DNA of 64,000 nucleotides from Paraburkholderia flava (GCF_004359985.1 NZ_SMRO01000002.1:1685135-1749134); one strand, 5' to 3'. Positions 7,949-16,897 are shown, counted from the first letter of the stretch. The notes: generated by a model from the letters alone, not told the origin. Program-made: numbers and translations.

Positions 7949-9328
7949 ATGGATGCGCAGCAAAGCCTGTCAGGAGGACAGCATGCGGCCGCCGGCCGCA
8001 TCGAGACCCAGGGCACCGTCGTGCCGCCCGAGCAGTTGCGGCGCGCGATACTCACGGGCGCGGTCGGCAGCGCGCTCGAGTACTACGACTTCGCGATCTT
8101 CGGACTCGCAACCGCGCTCGTGTTCAACCATATCTTTTTCCCGGCGCTCGGTTCGAAGGCGGCGCTGCTCGCGAGCTTCGGCACGTACGGCGCGGGTTTT
8201 CTCGCGCGGCCGTTCGGCGGACTCTTCTTCGGTTCGCTCGGCGATCGCAAGGGACGCAAGTTCGTGCTGCTCGTGACGATCGCGATCATGGGTGCATCGA
8301 CGACGCTGATCGGTCTGCTGCCGACCGGCACTGTCGGCGCGGTCGCACTCGTGTTGCTGCGATTGCTGCAGGGCTTCGGCGCGGGCGCGGAGCAGGCGGG
8401 CGCGTCGACGCTGATGGCCGAGGTCGCGCCGGTGCCGCGTCGCGGGTTCTTTGCGGCGCTGCCGTTTGTCGGCATCTTCGCGGGCTTCGGTCTTGCGACG
8501 GCGACGTTCGGCGTGATGCAGCACACGCTCGGCCACGAAGCGATCCTCGCGTGGGCGTGGCGCATTCCGTTTCTGTCGAGCATCGTGCTGATCGGCATCG
8601 CGGTGTGGATCCGCTTGCGGCTACGCGAGAGCCCGGTGTTCCTCAGTCTCGAAGGCGCGCACAAGGTCGCGCGCTCGCCGGTTCGCGCGGTGCTCGGCGA
8701 TGCGCGGCGGCCGGTACTGGCGGCGGTGCTGATGCGCTTCGCGGAGCAGGGCGGCTCGACGATCTACACGACCATCGTGATCGCGTTTCTTGGCGGCACG
8801 GTCGCGGGGAAACTCGGCGTGCGACCGTCGGAGCTGGCCGCGATCGGCACGACCGGCGCGTTGATCGCGACGCTCGCGAGCGTGATCACGACGCCGCTGT
8901 TCGGCGCGCTGTCGGATCGGATCGGGCGCATTGCCGTGTATCGCGCGGGCGCGATCTTCATGGTGCTATGGTCGATTCCGTCGTGGTGGATGGTCAGCAC
9001 CGGCGACCCGCTGTGGATCGTGCTCGCGATGTTCGGTGGCCTCGCGCTCGGCGCCAACAGTATGCTCGGCGCGCAGTGTGCGCATTTCGCCGAACTGTTC
9101 GGCAACCGGTATCGGTACTCGGGCGTTGCGCTCGCGCGCGAACTGGGCGCGGTGCTGTCGGGCGGCCTCGCGCCGGTGCTCGGCATCTACCTGGTTCAGC
9201 AGGCGGACGGCGCGTTCTGGGTGATGGGCGTGTACACCGCCGTGCTGTCGCTGCTGACGCTGACCGGCGTGTTCCTGTCGACCGAAACGCGCGGGCGCAA
9301 TCTGAACGATCTAGACGACGCGATCTGA
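7949..9328 (+). CDS. MHS-family MFS transporter (metabolite:H+ symporter)
   Basis: Inner-membrane transporter of 459 aa. The start of helix 1 reads GSALEYYDFAIFG, the typical MHS opening, and FGSLGDRKGRK (near residue 95) is the MFS loop 2-3 motif. A second related loop, FGALSDRIGR, occurs in the C-terminal half. The start at 7949 has AAGGAG eight bases upstream. It lies 99 bp after the beta-hydroxyacid dehydrogenase and probably belongs to the same regulon. MHS proteins carry citrate, alpha-ketoglutarate, shikimate, proline and similar compounds. Uptake of the sugar acid or another carboxylate is inferred from the neighbours. Confidence 0.88.
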   Translation: MDAQQSLSGGQHAAAGRIETQGTVVPPEQLRRAILTGAVGSALEYYDFAIFGLATALVFNHIFFPALGSKAALLASFGTYGAGFLARPFGGLFFGSLGDRKGRKFVLLVTIAIMGASTTLIGLLPTGTVGAVALVLLRLLQGFGAGAEQAGASTLMAEVAPVPRRGFFAALPFVGIFAGFGLATATFGVMQHTLGHEAILAWAWRIPFLSSIVLIGIAVWIRLRLRESPVFLSLEGAHKVARSPVRAVLGDARRPVLAAVLMRFAEQGGSTIYTTIVIAFLGGTVAGKLGVRPSELAAIGTTGALIATLASVITTPLFGALSDRIGRIAVYRAGAIFMVLWSIPSWWMVSTGDPLWIVLAMFGGLALGANSMLGAQCAHFAELFGNRYRYSGVALARELGAVLSGGLAPVLGIYLVQQADGAFWVMGVYTAVLSLLTLTGVFLSTETRGRNLNDLDDAI

Positions 9329-9338
9329 TTGAAGGAGG

Positions 9339-9368
9339 GCCGTCTCCGGATGACGCTCCGGTGACGGC
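9339..9368 (+). terminator. Stem-loop terminator after the MHS transporter
   Basis: GCCGTCTCCGGA (9339-9350) pairs with TCCGGTGACGGC (9357-9368) with one mismatch and a 6-nt loop. It is followed by a T-rich stretch (TATATTCTTATTTG). It begins 11 bp after the MHS stop codon. Confidence 0.65.
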
Positions 9369-9581
9369 TATATTCTTATTTGTAAAACACGGATTTAACC
9401 CTGCATCCGATAGACGAAGCGGAATCAATGGCGATATATTGCTGCCTGCGCCGACGGTTTTGACCTGGTTTGATATTTAAAACCGCGCGGCTTGAAAAAG
9501 CGCCGGCGATTATCGTCATGCAGACAGGCGAGACTGTTTTTTCGGCGCCGCTCAATATTGTCCATCGATGCAGGATGACTC

Positions 9582-9968
9582 ATGCCAACAAAGCCCGTGC
9601 ATAAACACCGGCAGCCCAAGCCGGCCAAGAAGAAATGGGAAGAGAAAGATCCGGCAAGCGTGCCGGCTTCGTCGCAGGACGCACTGCGCAAGGCGATGAC
9701 GATCGAGAAAGTGCCGGCGACCGAATTCGACGATTTCCTGTGGATCATGGCTCAGGAATCCGAGGGCGTCGTGAACGCGCGCAATAGCAGTTCGACGGCG
9801 CGCGGTTTATATCAGCTGCTGCGTCCTCAATACGATCTGAATCCGCACGGAGAAAAATCGTTCGGCAATGCGGTCGAGGAATGTCAAGGCGGCATTCACT
9901 ATATTCTCGGTCGCTATCACAGCTCGCAAACCGCCAAGCTGTTCTGGCAAAAACATCACTGGTATTGA
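9582..9968 (+). CDS. Small lytic-transglycosylase-like (SLT) domain protein
   Basis: Protein of 128 aa with a lysine/proline-rich N-terminus (KPVHKHRQPKPAKKK) and then an SLT-like core. MAQESEGVVNARNSSSTARG contains the expected catalytic Glu followed by the Ser and GLYQL motif of goose-lysozyme/SLT enzymes. No signal peptide is evident and the domain is shorter than usual, so it may be a phage-derived or regulatory fragment rather than a free periplasmic enzyme. It is followed 4 bp later by a small secreted protein gene in the same direction. The 253 bp before it (9329-9581) hold only the terminator and an AT-rich stretch. Function uncertain. Confidence 0.6.
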   Translation: MPTKPVHKHRQPKPAKKKWEEKDPASVPASSQDALRKAMTIEKVPATEFDDFLWIMAQESEGVVNARNSSSTARGLYQLLRPQYDLNPHGEKSFGNAVEECQGGIHYILGRYHSSQTAKLFWQKHHWY

Positions 9969-9972
9969 TCCG

Positions 9973-10443
9973 ATGCGGACATTTCTTATCGCGGCGCTTG
10001 CTGCGACTTTTTTCTGCGCGGCTCAGGTGCGTGCGGACGACGCCGTGCCAGCGTTTGACGACTACAAGGTGACGGACAGCTTCACCGGCAAGCCGGCGAA
10101 GGTGCGGATCGTATCGGCGCAGGATCGCAAGTTTGCGACGCGGTTACGCGAACTCAGCGGACAGAAACCCAACTTCGCCGGGCATTACTCGCTGGTGAAC
10201 TGGGGATGCGGCGCTTCGTGTGTGATGACCGCCGCGATCGACGCGAAGAACGGCCACGTAACCTGGCTGCCGTTCACCGTCTGCTGCTGGGACGTGGACG
10301 TCACCGATCCGATCGGATTCAAGCCGGACAGCCGGTTGATCGTCGTGCACGGTAGCCGCAATGAAGAGGGCGGCGGCGTGTACTACTACCAGTTGCAGCC
10401 GTCGGGCTTCACGCTGGTCAAGGCGGTCGAGAAATCGAAGTAA
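9973..10443 (+). CDS. Small secreted protein of unknown function
   Basis: Protein of 156 aa. The ATG at 9973 gives a signal peptide (MRTFLIAALAATFFCAAQVRA) with probable cleavage before DDAVP; a longer reading frame from 9868 overlaps the upstream gene and is less likely. The mature part contains NWGCGASCVMTAAID and FTVCCWDVD, with four cysteines that could form disulphides in the periplasm. I do not recognise a named function. It starts 4 bp after the SLT-like gene and is convergent with the AraC gene whose stop is at 10454. Confidence 0.7.
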   Translation: MRTFLIAALAATFFCAAQVRADDAVPAFDDYKVTDSFTGKPAKVRIVSAQDRKFATRLRELSGQKPNFAGHYSLVNWGCGASCVMTAAIDAKNGHVTWLPFTVCCWDVDVTDPIGFKPDSRLIVVHGSRNEEGGGVYYYQLQPSGFTLVKAVEKSK

Positions 10444-10453
10444 TCTCGCGCGG

Positions 10454-11443
10454 TCAATGCACGGCCTGCGTGCGTGCGGTGTCCGGCGTCATGCCGGTCC
10501 ATGCATTGAACGCGCGAAAGAACGAGTTCGGGTCGCGATAGCCGAGCAGGAACGAGATCTGGCCGTACGGCAGATGCGAGTTGCTCACGTAGTGCCGCGC
10601 GAGTTGTTCGCGGACGTCGGAGAGTATCGCCTTGAAGCCGGCGTTTTCCTCTTCGAGCCGCCGCTGCAGCGTGCGTTTGCTGACGGCCAGTCTGCGCGCG
10701 ACGTCGTCGGCGCTGCTCTGGCCGCTCGGAATCGATTCGAGCAATGCCGCGCGAACGCGCTCCGCCATGCTCGCTTCCGACGACAGATGCACGAGCCGCC
10801 GACGCAACTCCGGTTTGAACACCTCCCACATCGCGTCGTTCGCGGTGACAAACGGCCGCTTCGCCTCGGTCATCGAAAAACTGATACTGATCCCATTGCC
10901 ACGTCGCGGCGTGACGCCGAGGAAATCGGTGTATCCGTCGAGATGAGGTAGATCGTCCGGCGTCGTGACGCTGCGTGCAACGACGCGGGTACGCGTCGCG
11001 ATTCGCGCCAGCTGCACGAAGAAGCCGAGTTCGATTGCGATCAGGCTGCCGGGAACCGTCGTCTCCCGGTCGAGAAAATCGATCTTCAACGTCAGTGCGT
11101 CCGCTGTGGTTTCCACATCCAGCCGGATCGGTCCGATCAACGGCTTGAGTTCGCTGATGCGCCGCGCGGCCACTTCCAGATTCGGGCTGCACAGCGCGGC
11201 GAAGATCGCTGGATCGAATGCTTCGACCGACATCTTGTCGAGAATGCGCATCACGAGTGACGACCCGCCGCCGAGGTCTTCCATGGCTTTCCACAAGCGG
11301 AAATATTCGCGGCTCGAAAGACTCGCGTCTTTTCGCGCGCAGAGATCCACGGGTAACTGTGCGCGCCGCAGTGCCGCCTCGGGTGCGATGCCGACATCGA
11401 TCAACAGGATTCTCCAACCCGGCCCGATCTGGAAGCGGTTCAT
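10454..11443 (-). CDS. AraC-family transcriptional regulator
   Basis: Regulator of 329 aa with an N-terminal arabinose-binding-like (OruR/ArgR type) ligand domain at residues 15-190 and a C-terminal double HTH (SSADDVARRLAVSKRTLQRRL and YGQISFLLGYRDPNSFFRAF). The start overlaps the stop of the upstream reductase gene by 4 bp (11440-11443, ATGA), so the pair is co-transcribed. It may control the reductase gene or a distant aldehyde/alcohol regulon. The target is not visible. Confidence 0.88.
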   Translation of the reverse strand: MNRFQIGPGWRILLIDVGIAPEAALRRAQLPVDLCARKDASLSSREYFRLWKAMEDLGGGSSLVMRILDKMSVEAFDPAIFAALCSPNLEVAARRISELKPLIGPIRLDVETTADALTLKIDFLDRETTVPGSLIAIELGFFVQLARIATRTRVVARSVTTPDDLPHLDGYTDFLGVTPRRGNGISISFSMTEAKRPFVTANDAMWEVFKPELRRRLVHLSSEASMAERVRAALLESIPSGQSSADDVARRLAVSKRTLQRRLEEENAGFKAILSDVREQLARHYVSNSHLPYGQISFLLGYRDPNSFFRAFNAWTGMTPDTARTQAVH

Positions 11444-12498
11444 TTTGCAAACCGTCCTGCGTCGATGAACTGCTGGAAAAACTCGTTCATCGATTCGGCG
11501 AGCGGCCGATAACGAATGCCGAGTTCATTGCGGCTGCGGCTGTTGTCGGCCTTCCACGGACGGTCGACGTTCAGCGCGATCATTTTCCGCGTCACCGATT
11601 TATCCGCGATCGGCCCGACCAGCCAGACGAGCCATTTGGGTAGCGTGCGCCGCGGAATGGGGTAGTCGCGACCATAGCGAGCTACCAGCGTCGAAGCCAT
11701 TTCCGGGAAGCTGGAGTTGTGACCGGACGTGATATAGCGGCCGTTAGCCTCCGCGGTGAATGCCGCGCGCAAATGCGCTTCGGCGACGTCGCGCACATCG
11801 ACCAGGCCGATGCCGATATTCGGCAGCCCCGCCTTCGCGGTGCCGTCGCCGAGACGACGAACGATGTTGAAGCTCTCGGACGTGCCGTCCGGATTGATGC
11901 CCGGGCCGATCACGAGCGACGGATTGATCGTCACCAGATCCCAGCGATTCTGCTCTTTCGCGATTTTCCACGCTTCCCGTTCGGCGAGCGTTTTCGAATA
12001 CGAATACGGCTGATGTTTAAGCGATGAGCTGGTGTTCCAGATCGCTTCGGTGAATACGCGGTTCGGGGCTTTGTCGAGGTCGGCGTTGTCGCCGTAGATG
12101 GCCGCGCAACTGCTGGTCAGCACGACGCGTTTGACCGACGGCGTGCGGTTGACGGTATCGAGCACATTGAGCGTGCCGAGTTGCGCGGGTTCGATCAGTT
12201 CCTTCTGTGCATCCTTGACGTCGATCTTGAACGGCGACGCGGTGTGGAACACCACCTGGCAACCGGCCATCGCTTCCTGATACGAGCCAGACTGCAGTAG
12301 ATCGGCCTTGAAGTAGCGGATTTTCCCCGGCGATCTAGCCGCGATTTCATCGAGGTATTTCAGCTTGCTGGAATCGTCCGGATTCCTGACCGGTGCGTGG
12401 ACGGTAAAGCCTTCGTCGAGCAGCCGCTTGACCAGCCAGCCCGCGACGTAGCCGGTTGCGCCAGTCACCATGACCGGAAGAGTCTTGTCGATATTCAC
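11440..12498 (-). CDS. Extended SDR, NAD(P)H-dependent aldehyde/dihydroflavonol-4-reductase-like
   Basis: Oxidoreductase of about 352 aa. I place the start at a GTG (12498) because the Rossmann strand MVTGATGYVAGWLVK begins only about ten residues later, and the longer frame to 12588 adds an unrelated stretch. The catalytic YSYSK (Tyr-x-x-x-Lys) lies near residue 165. Family members reduce aldehydes such as methylglyoxal or flavonoid-like ketones with NADPH. It is the first gene of a two-gene operon with an AraC regulator. Substrate unknown. Confidence 0.8.
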   Translation of the reverse strand: MNIDKTLPVMVTGATGYVAGWLVKRLLDEGFTVHAPVRNPDDSSKLKYLDEIAARSPGKIRYFKADLLQSGSYQEAMAGCQVVFHTASPFKIDVKDAQKELIEPAQLGTLNVLDTVNRTPSVKRVVLTSSCAAIYGDNADLDKAPNRVFTEAIWNTSSSLKHQPYSYSKTLAEREAWKIAKEQNRWDLVTINPSLVIGPGINPDGTSESFNIVRRLGDGTAKAGLPNIGIGLVDVRDVAEAHLRAAFTAEANGRYITSGHNSSFPEMASTLVARYGRDYPIPRRTLPKWLVWLVGPIADKSVTRKMIALNVDRPWKADNSRSRNELGIRYRPLAESMNEFFQQFIDAGRFAK

Positions 12499-12722
12499 GT
12501 GTGCCCACCCGAGAGAAATGATGGGACTGATGATGACAGTGGAATCGCGCGATGTAACTAGCAAAGCGCGACAACTCGTATTCCGCACATGCCATGCACC
12601 TGATGCTTACGCGTGGTGAACGCGTTGCGTCGTTTTGGGGGAGGACGCGTTCGTCAATGTGCTGATGAAATGAGCGGGCGCCAGGATGCGCTGTCCGAAG
12701 TGAGGTCCGGCCGATCGCTCTT

Positions 12723-13418
12723 TCAGCGATTTCCAGTCAGCTTCGGAAGCAGGTCGCGTACTTCGTCGAGCAGACGTTGAATCGCGTTGGGATCCTTCGA
12801 GACATGACGCAGCAGATGCTTCTGAAACAAACCGTCGAGTAACGCGTAGGCCACGCTCGACGTGACTGTCGGCTGCTTTCCGCCGAGTTCCGCATAGCGC
12901 TTGACGATCCGCCACACCATGTCTTCGAGACTCTCGTCGATCTCGTTGACGACATCGCGAAACGACTCCTCGAACAGCGCCTGCGATCGCAGGTCGTACC
13001 AGAGGCAATGCATCTGCTGTTCGTCGCGGATCGTTTCGGCGAGCTTCTCGAGAAAACCTTCCATCAGTTGTTCGCAGGTCTGCGCTTCGGCGGTCACCAC
13101 GTCATAGCGCGTGATGCACCTCGCCTTGAAGTGCCGGATGCTGCAGCGGATCAGGTCGAGCTTGTCGGTGAAGTAGTAGTGCAGGACCGCGTGCGTGAAA
13201 TCGGATTTCTGCGCGATCTCGCGCAGGCTGGTCTTCGCGTAGCCGAGTTCGCCGAGCGTTTCCAGCGCGGCTTCGGCCAGCTCGACGCGCCTCGCTTCGT
13301 ATTTGTCGGCAGGGAGCCGCCGCGCGCGCGGACCGCGCAGCTCTGCCAGATCGGATTCGGTGTCGCCTCGTTGTGCCATTCCGCGTGTGCCCTCAGTGCC
13401 TGCTTGTTGTGTGCTCAT
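12723..13418 (-). CDS. TetR-family transcriptional regulator
   Basis: Regulator of about 231 aa; start taken at 13418, with a possible later ATG 12 codons in. The HTH is at about residues 40-75 (LGYAKTSLREIAQKSDFTHA, VLHYYFTDK), typical of TetR, and a helical ligand domain follows. It is divergent from the SDR at 13725 and stands at the head of the acyl-CoA/polyester-like cluster. The shared 306-bp region contains several copies of a CTTGACA-N3-GGTT element that are its likely operators. The ligand may be an acyl-CoA or the pathway substrate (inference). Confidence 0.85.
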   Translation of the reverse strand: MSTQQAGTEGTRGMAQRGDTESDLAELRGPRARRLPADKYEARRVELAEAALETLGELGYAKTSLREIAQKSDFTHAVLHYYFTDKLDLIRCSIRHFKARCITRYDVVTAEAQTCEQLMEGFLEKLAETIRDEQQMHCLWYDLRSQALFEESFRDVVNEIDESLEDMVWRIVKRYAELGGKQPTVTSSVAYALLDGLFQKHLLRHVSKDPNAIQRLLDEVRDLLPKLTGNR

Positions 13419-13530
13419 TGCGCGCCTGTCTGCCGACCGTCGCGATTCGCCCGGATCTTCGTTGTGCGAGCGCCCGGACGCCCGACGTGTCCAGATCCAC
13501 TTCGCATTCTTACAATTTTGCGTAGCAACG

Positions 13531-13635
13531 AACCAACTGTCAAGAAATCTCCAACCGCTCGTCAAGATAAAACTTGACATGTGGTTAGAAATATCCAAAC
13601 ATTTGTTAAAAATAAACTTTACATCTGGTTAGAAA
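13531..13635. promoter_or_regulatory. Repeated CTTGACAT-type operator elements, TetR/SDR divergent promoter
   Basis: Two 22-bp direct repeats, AAACTTGACATGTGGTTAGA (first 20 bp shown, 13570-13591) and its near-copy starting AAACTTTACATCTGGTT (13614-13635), are spaced exactly 44 bp. A third copy is inverted (AACCAACTGTCAAG, 13531-13544). GTCAAG-N6-CTTGAC (13561-13578) is also a perfect 6-bp-arm dyad. TTGACA within the first repeat is a consensus -35 for the plus strand. The remainder of the 306-bp intergenic region shows nothing else. Confidence 0.6.
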
Positions 13636-13724
13636 GTTGGCGAAACGGTCGGCAGATCAGGGGTTCCCGAAGGGATTCCATGGTTTGCCCGGAGCGGCAC
13701 ATAACAGGGATGGGAGGACGACAG

Positions 13725-14528
13725 ATGAAGAGCAACAGTCTCGCCGGGCGCAAGGCGCTGGTGACGGGTGGCGCACGCGGCATCGGGGCATCGATCGCGC
13801 AGGCGTTGGCGAATGCAGGTGCCGACGTGGTGATCGGCGACGTCCTCGCCGATCTCGCGAAAGAAACCGCTGAGACACTGGCGGCGATCGGCGGCAAGAC
13901 CGGTTCGGTCCTGCTCGACGTCACCGACGACGCGCAGTGGGAACGCGCCGTCGCCGCAGTCAATGCGCAACTCGGCGGCTTCGACATCCTGATCAACAAC
14001 GCCGGCATCGAAATCACATCGCTGATCGCGGATCTGCGCGCCGAAGACTTGCGTCGCATGTGCGAGGTCAACATCGTCGGCGTCGGGCTCGGCATGAAGC
14101 ACGCGTTTCGCAGCATGCGCCCCGGTGGCGCATCGGGGCAGGGCGGTGCGGTCGTGAACATTTCGTCGGTGGCGGCGACCATCGCGTTTCCCGCGATCGC
14201 CGGCTATTCGGCGACCAAGTCCGCCGTCGACCGGATGACGCGGGTCGCGGCGATGGAAGCCGGCAAGCTCGGCTACGGCGTGCGCGTCAACTGCGTTTAT
14301 CCCGGTCTCATTCCGACCGACATGGGCATGAAGCTCGCCACCGACATCGTGACGAACGGCCTGGCAGCCGACGTCGGCGCGGCGGTCGCGTCGGTGGTCG
14401 AGCAGACGCCGCTCGGCCGGCTGGCCACCGTCGACGAGGTCGCCGATGCAGTGGTCTTCCTGTGTTCCGACAACGCGCGCTTCATCACCGGCGCAGGCGT
14501 GCCCGTGGATGGCGGCATGGGCATGTAA
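13725..14528 (+). CDS. SDR-family oxidoreductase
   Basis: NAD(P)-dependent classical short-chain dehydrogenase of 267 aa. I chose ATG 13725 because GGAGG lies nine bases upstream and the Rossmann motif TGGARGIGAS starts at residue 14; an upstream in-frame extension to 13581 runs through the operator region. NNAGIE and the active-site YSATKSA are present. It is the first gene of the acyl-CoA/polyester-like cluster, divergent from TetR. Its likely role is oxidation of an alcohol or hydroxyacyl intermediate; substrate unknown. Confidence 0.88.
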   Translation: MKSNSLAGRKALVTGGARGIGASIAQALANAGADVVIGDVLADLAKETAETLAAIGGKTGSVLLDVTDDAQWERAVAAVNAQLGGFDILINNAGIEITSLIADLRAEDLRRMCEVNIVGVGLGMKHAFRSMRPGGASGQGGAVVNISSVAATIAFPAIAGYSATKSAVDRMTRVAAMEAGKLGYGVRVNCVYPGLIPTDMGMKLATDIVTNGLAADVGAAVASVVEQTPLGRLATVDEVADAVVFLCSDNARFITGAGVPVDGGMGM

Positions 14529-14675
14529 CGCATCGGTGCAACGCATGCCCGATGCGGAAAGCACCGGGCATCTCTGACAGCAACCAACCCGGATCGTCCT
14601 GAGACAGAAGAATCAGGTAGTCGATAAAAAAATCAGCCAACAAACTTAGGTTTACTAAATATAAAGGTGGGAGAC

Positions 14676-15557
14676 ATGAAAATGACAACGAAATCGCTGC
14701 GCCCTTCGATCGTTCTGGCCGGCATGCTGGCGATCACGAAATCGGCGTATGCGATCGACATCTATCCGGGCGACTACACGATCCTGCCTCCCGGAACGAC
14801 GCTCGCGCTGGCTTACGCGGGTTATACGCCGAGCAACACGTTCCATCTCGACGGCGTGGGCAACATTCCGGGTTCGAGCATCGATCAGACGGTCGGCATC
14901 GCGCGGGTGCTGTACTACAACCAGCTCTTCGGCATGCCCGTCGCGTATCAGGCGTATCTGCCATTCGGAAAACTGACCGATGCGAAGGTCGGCGGTGCGC
15001 CGTTACAGACGAACAACGGTCTCGGCGATCTGACGCTCGGGTTCACCGCGTTCCTCGTGAACCGCCCCGATCCGAACTACGGCACGACCGTCGGGCTGAC
15101 CAGCTATGTGTCGCTTCCCACCGGCCGGTACAACGTCGGTGCGGCGAACCTGGGGGCCGGTGCCGTGACGTTCACGCCGCAGCTCGGTTTGATTCAAGGC
15201 CTCGGACACAGCCTCTTCTTCGACGGCTCGCTCGACGTCGCGGTCCAGACCGGACACAACAACGCCGGTCAGCATATTTCGGTTCACCCATCGATCGAAT
15301 TGCAGACGTACCTGCGTTACCAGCTCTCGGCAGCGTCATCGGTTTCGTTCGGGTACGCGGGGTATTTCGGCGGCAAGCAATACATCAACGATGTCTACAA
15401 CGACCAGGAGACAAGTTCCAGCCAGATCCGTCTGTTCGCGAGCCACATGCTCACGCCGACATGGCAGCTGTCCGGCATGCTCGGCAAAGCGGTCGCGACG
15501 GAAGGGGGCTTCAAGAACGAGTACAGCGTGCAGCTCCGTTTAATGAAAATCTTCTAG
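14676..15557 (+). CDS. Outer-membrane channel, phenol-degradation MetA/SphA-like family
   Basis: Protein of 293 aa starting at ATG 14676 behind GGTGGGAG. A signal peptide (cleavage after AYA, near residue 27) precedes a beta-strand-rich sequence with alternating aromatic and small residues, ending in LRLMKIF. This matches the family often annotated as 'MetA-pathway of phenol degradation' or SphA, which form outer-membrane channels for hydrophobic substrates and usually sit in catabolic operons. It is 148 bp after the SDR and 16 bp before the thiolase. It probably admits the hydrophobic substrate of the cluster (inference). Confidence 0.8.
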   Translation: MKMTTKSLRPSIVLAGMLAITKSAYAIDIYPGDYTILPPGTTLALAYAGYTPSNTFHLDGVGNIPGSSIDQTVGIARVLYYNQLFGMPVAYQAYLPFGKLTDAKVGGAPLQTNNGLGDLTLGFTAFLVNRPDPNYGTTVGLTSYVSLPTGRYNVGAANLGAGAVTFTPQLGLIQGLGHSLFFDGSLDVAVQTGHNNAGQHISVHPSIELQTYLRYQLSAASSVSFGYAGYFGGKQYINDVYNDQETSSSQIRLFASHMLTPTWQLSGMLGKAVATEGGFKNEYSVQLRLMKIF

Positions 15558-15573
15558 GAATTAAGGATCACTT

Positions 15574-16755
15574 ATGGGTCGTCGCGTCAACATCATCGGG
15601 GTTGGGATTACTCCGTTCACGAAGCCGGGCGCGAGTCCGCAGTACTACCAGATGGCGAGCGACGCGGGTCGCACCGCGCTCGCCGATGCAGGTGTCCAGT
15701 ATGCGCAGGTCGATCAGGTTTACGCGGGCTACGTCTACGGAGATTCCACCTGCGGTCAGCGTGCTGTGTATGAGATCGGCCTGACTGGAGTGCCGGTCGT
15801 CAACGTCAACAACAACTGTTCGACAGGCTCCACCGCGCTGTGGCTTGCGCGTCAGGCGGTGGAGAGCGGCGCGGCCGAGTGCGTGCTGGTGCTCGGCTTC
15901 GAACAGATGTCGCGCGGCGCATTGACCGCGAAATTCGACGATCGTGAAACGCCATTGAGTCTGCATATCCGCGTGGTCGATCAGGTGCAGGGACCGTCGA
16001 CCGATCCGCTGGCCGCGCAGATGTTCGGCGGAGCGGGGCGCGAATACATGGCGCGTTACGGCATCCGGCGCGAGACGTTCGGGATGATCTCGGTGAAGGC
16101 GCGTGAGCACGCGAGCCGCAATCCGAATGCGTTGTTCCGCGAGAAGCTCGACCTTCAACAGGTGATGCAGTCGGAAGAAGTGTTCGATCCGTTGACCCGC
16201 TTTCAATGCTGCCCACCGACGTGCGGCGCGGGTGCGGCCGTGCTGTGCTCGGACGATTTCGCGCGACGTCACGGCGCCCGCGATCCGGTCTACATCGCCG
16301 CACAGTCGATGACGACCGATTACCCGAGCAGTTTCACGCCGCCGTCGATGACCCGCATGGTCGGTTACGACATGTCCGCACGCGCGGCGCGGCAGGTGTA
16401 CGAATCGGCGGGCATCGGACCGCAAGACGTGCAGGTCGTCGAACTGCACGACTGCTTCACGACCAACGAACTGTTGAGTTACGAGGCGCTGGGTCTGTGT
16501 CCGGAAGGCGGCGCTGAGAAATTCATCGTCGACGGCGACAACACGTATGGCGGCCGCGTGGTGACGAATCCATCGGGTGGGCTGCTTTCGAAGGGGCATC
16601 CGTTGGGTGCGACCGGTCTCGCGCAGTGCACGGAGCTCGTGTGGCAACTGCGCGGGACAGCGGGCCCAAGGCAGGTCGACGGCGCGCGCGTCGCCCTGCA
16701 GCACAACATCGGGCTCGGCGGCGCGTGCGTCGTCACGATGTACCGCCGGGACTAG
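15574..16755 (+). CDS. Thiolase, SCP-x/lipid-transfer-protein type
   Basis: Acyl-CoA-processing enzyme of 393 aa. The acylated Cys is in NNNCSTGSTAL (near residue 88), with LHDCFTTNE near residue 292 and the C-terminal HPLGATG motif near residue 344. The sequence fits the SCP-x-like branch, used for branched or sterol-like beta-keto acyl-CoAs, better than the bacterial acetoacetyl-CoA thiolases. A second C-terminal Cys in GLGGACVV is present. It follows the channel gene directly, and its stop codon lies inside one copy of the ACTAGCGG repeat. It probably cleaves a beta-ketoacyl-CoA of the pathway. Confidence 0.88.
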   Translation: MGRRVNIIGVGITPFTKPGASPQYYQMASDAGRTALADAGVQYAQVDQVYAGYVYGDSTCGQRAVYEIGLTGVPVVNVNNNCSTGSTALWLARQAVESGAAECVLVLGFEQMSRGALTAKFDDRETPLSLHIRVVDQVQGPSTDPLAAQMFGGAGREYMARYGIRRETFGMISVKAREHASRNPNALFREKLDLQQVMQSEEVFDPLTRFQCCPPTCGAGAAVLCSDDFARRHGARDPVYIAAQSMTTDYPSSFTPPSMTRMVGYDMSARAARQVYESAGIGPQDVQVVELHDCFTTNELLSYEALGLCPEGGAEKFIVDGDNTYGGRVVTNPSGGLLSKGHPLGATGLAQCTELVWQLRGTAGPRQVDGARVALQHNIGLGGACVVTMYRRD

Positions 16756-16869
16756 CGGTCAACGAACCATCAGACCCAGGTCGCGGCGCCGCAGCAGAAA
16801 AAACCCATCTTTAGATGGGCGGCACACAACGTTTAGCGCGGTTGAATGACCGCTAGTTCCCACTAGCGG
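16751..16869. promoter_or_regulatory. Three ACTAGCGG elements forming nested inverted repeats (candidate operator)
   Basis: ACTAGCGGTCA (16751-16761) is matched by its exact inverse TGACCGCTAGT (16847-16857). A perfect 8-bp dyad CCGCTAGT-N4-ACTAGCGG occupies 16850-16869, about 30 bp before the SDR start at 16898. The arrangement suggests an operator pair capable of looping, possibly for the LuxR/MalT-type regulator at the end of the cluster. A miniature mobile element is less likely because no target duplication is seen. Confidence 0.5.
16798..16819 (-). terminator. Intrinsic terminator oriented against the operon
   Basis: CCCATC-TTTA-GATGGG with AAAAAA on its left reads as a 6-bp hairpin followed by T6 on the minus strand. 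All adjacent genes are on the plus strand, so it would stop antisense transcripts rather than the operon. It lies inside the 107-bp interval bounded by the ACTAGCGGTCA inverted repeats. Confidence 0.5.
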
Positions 16870-16897
16870 AACACATCTTAAACAAAGGAGACAGCAC

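Noticed and set aside
16751..16869. Miniature transposable element bounded by ACTAGCGGTCA repeats
   Set aside because: Not called as mobile because no target-site duplication is seen and copy number cannot be judged here; listed as a regulatory candidate instead.
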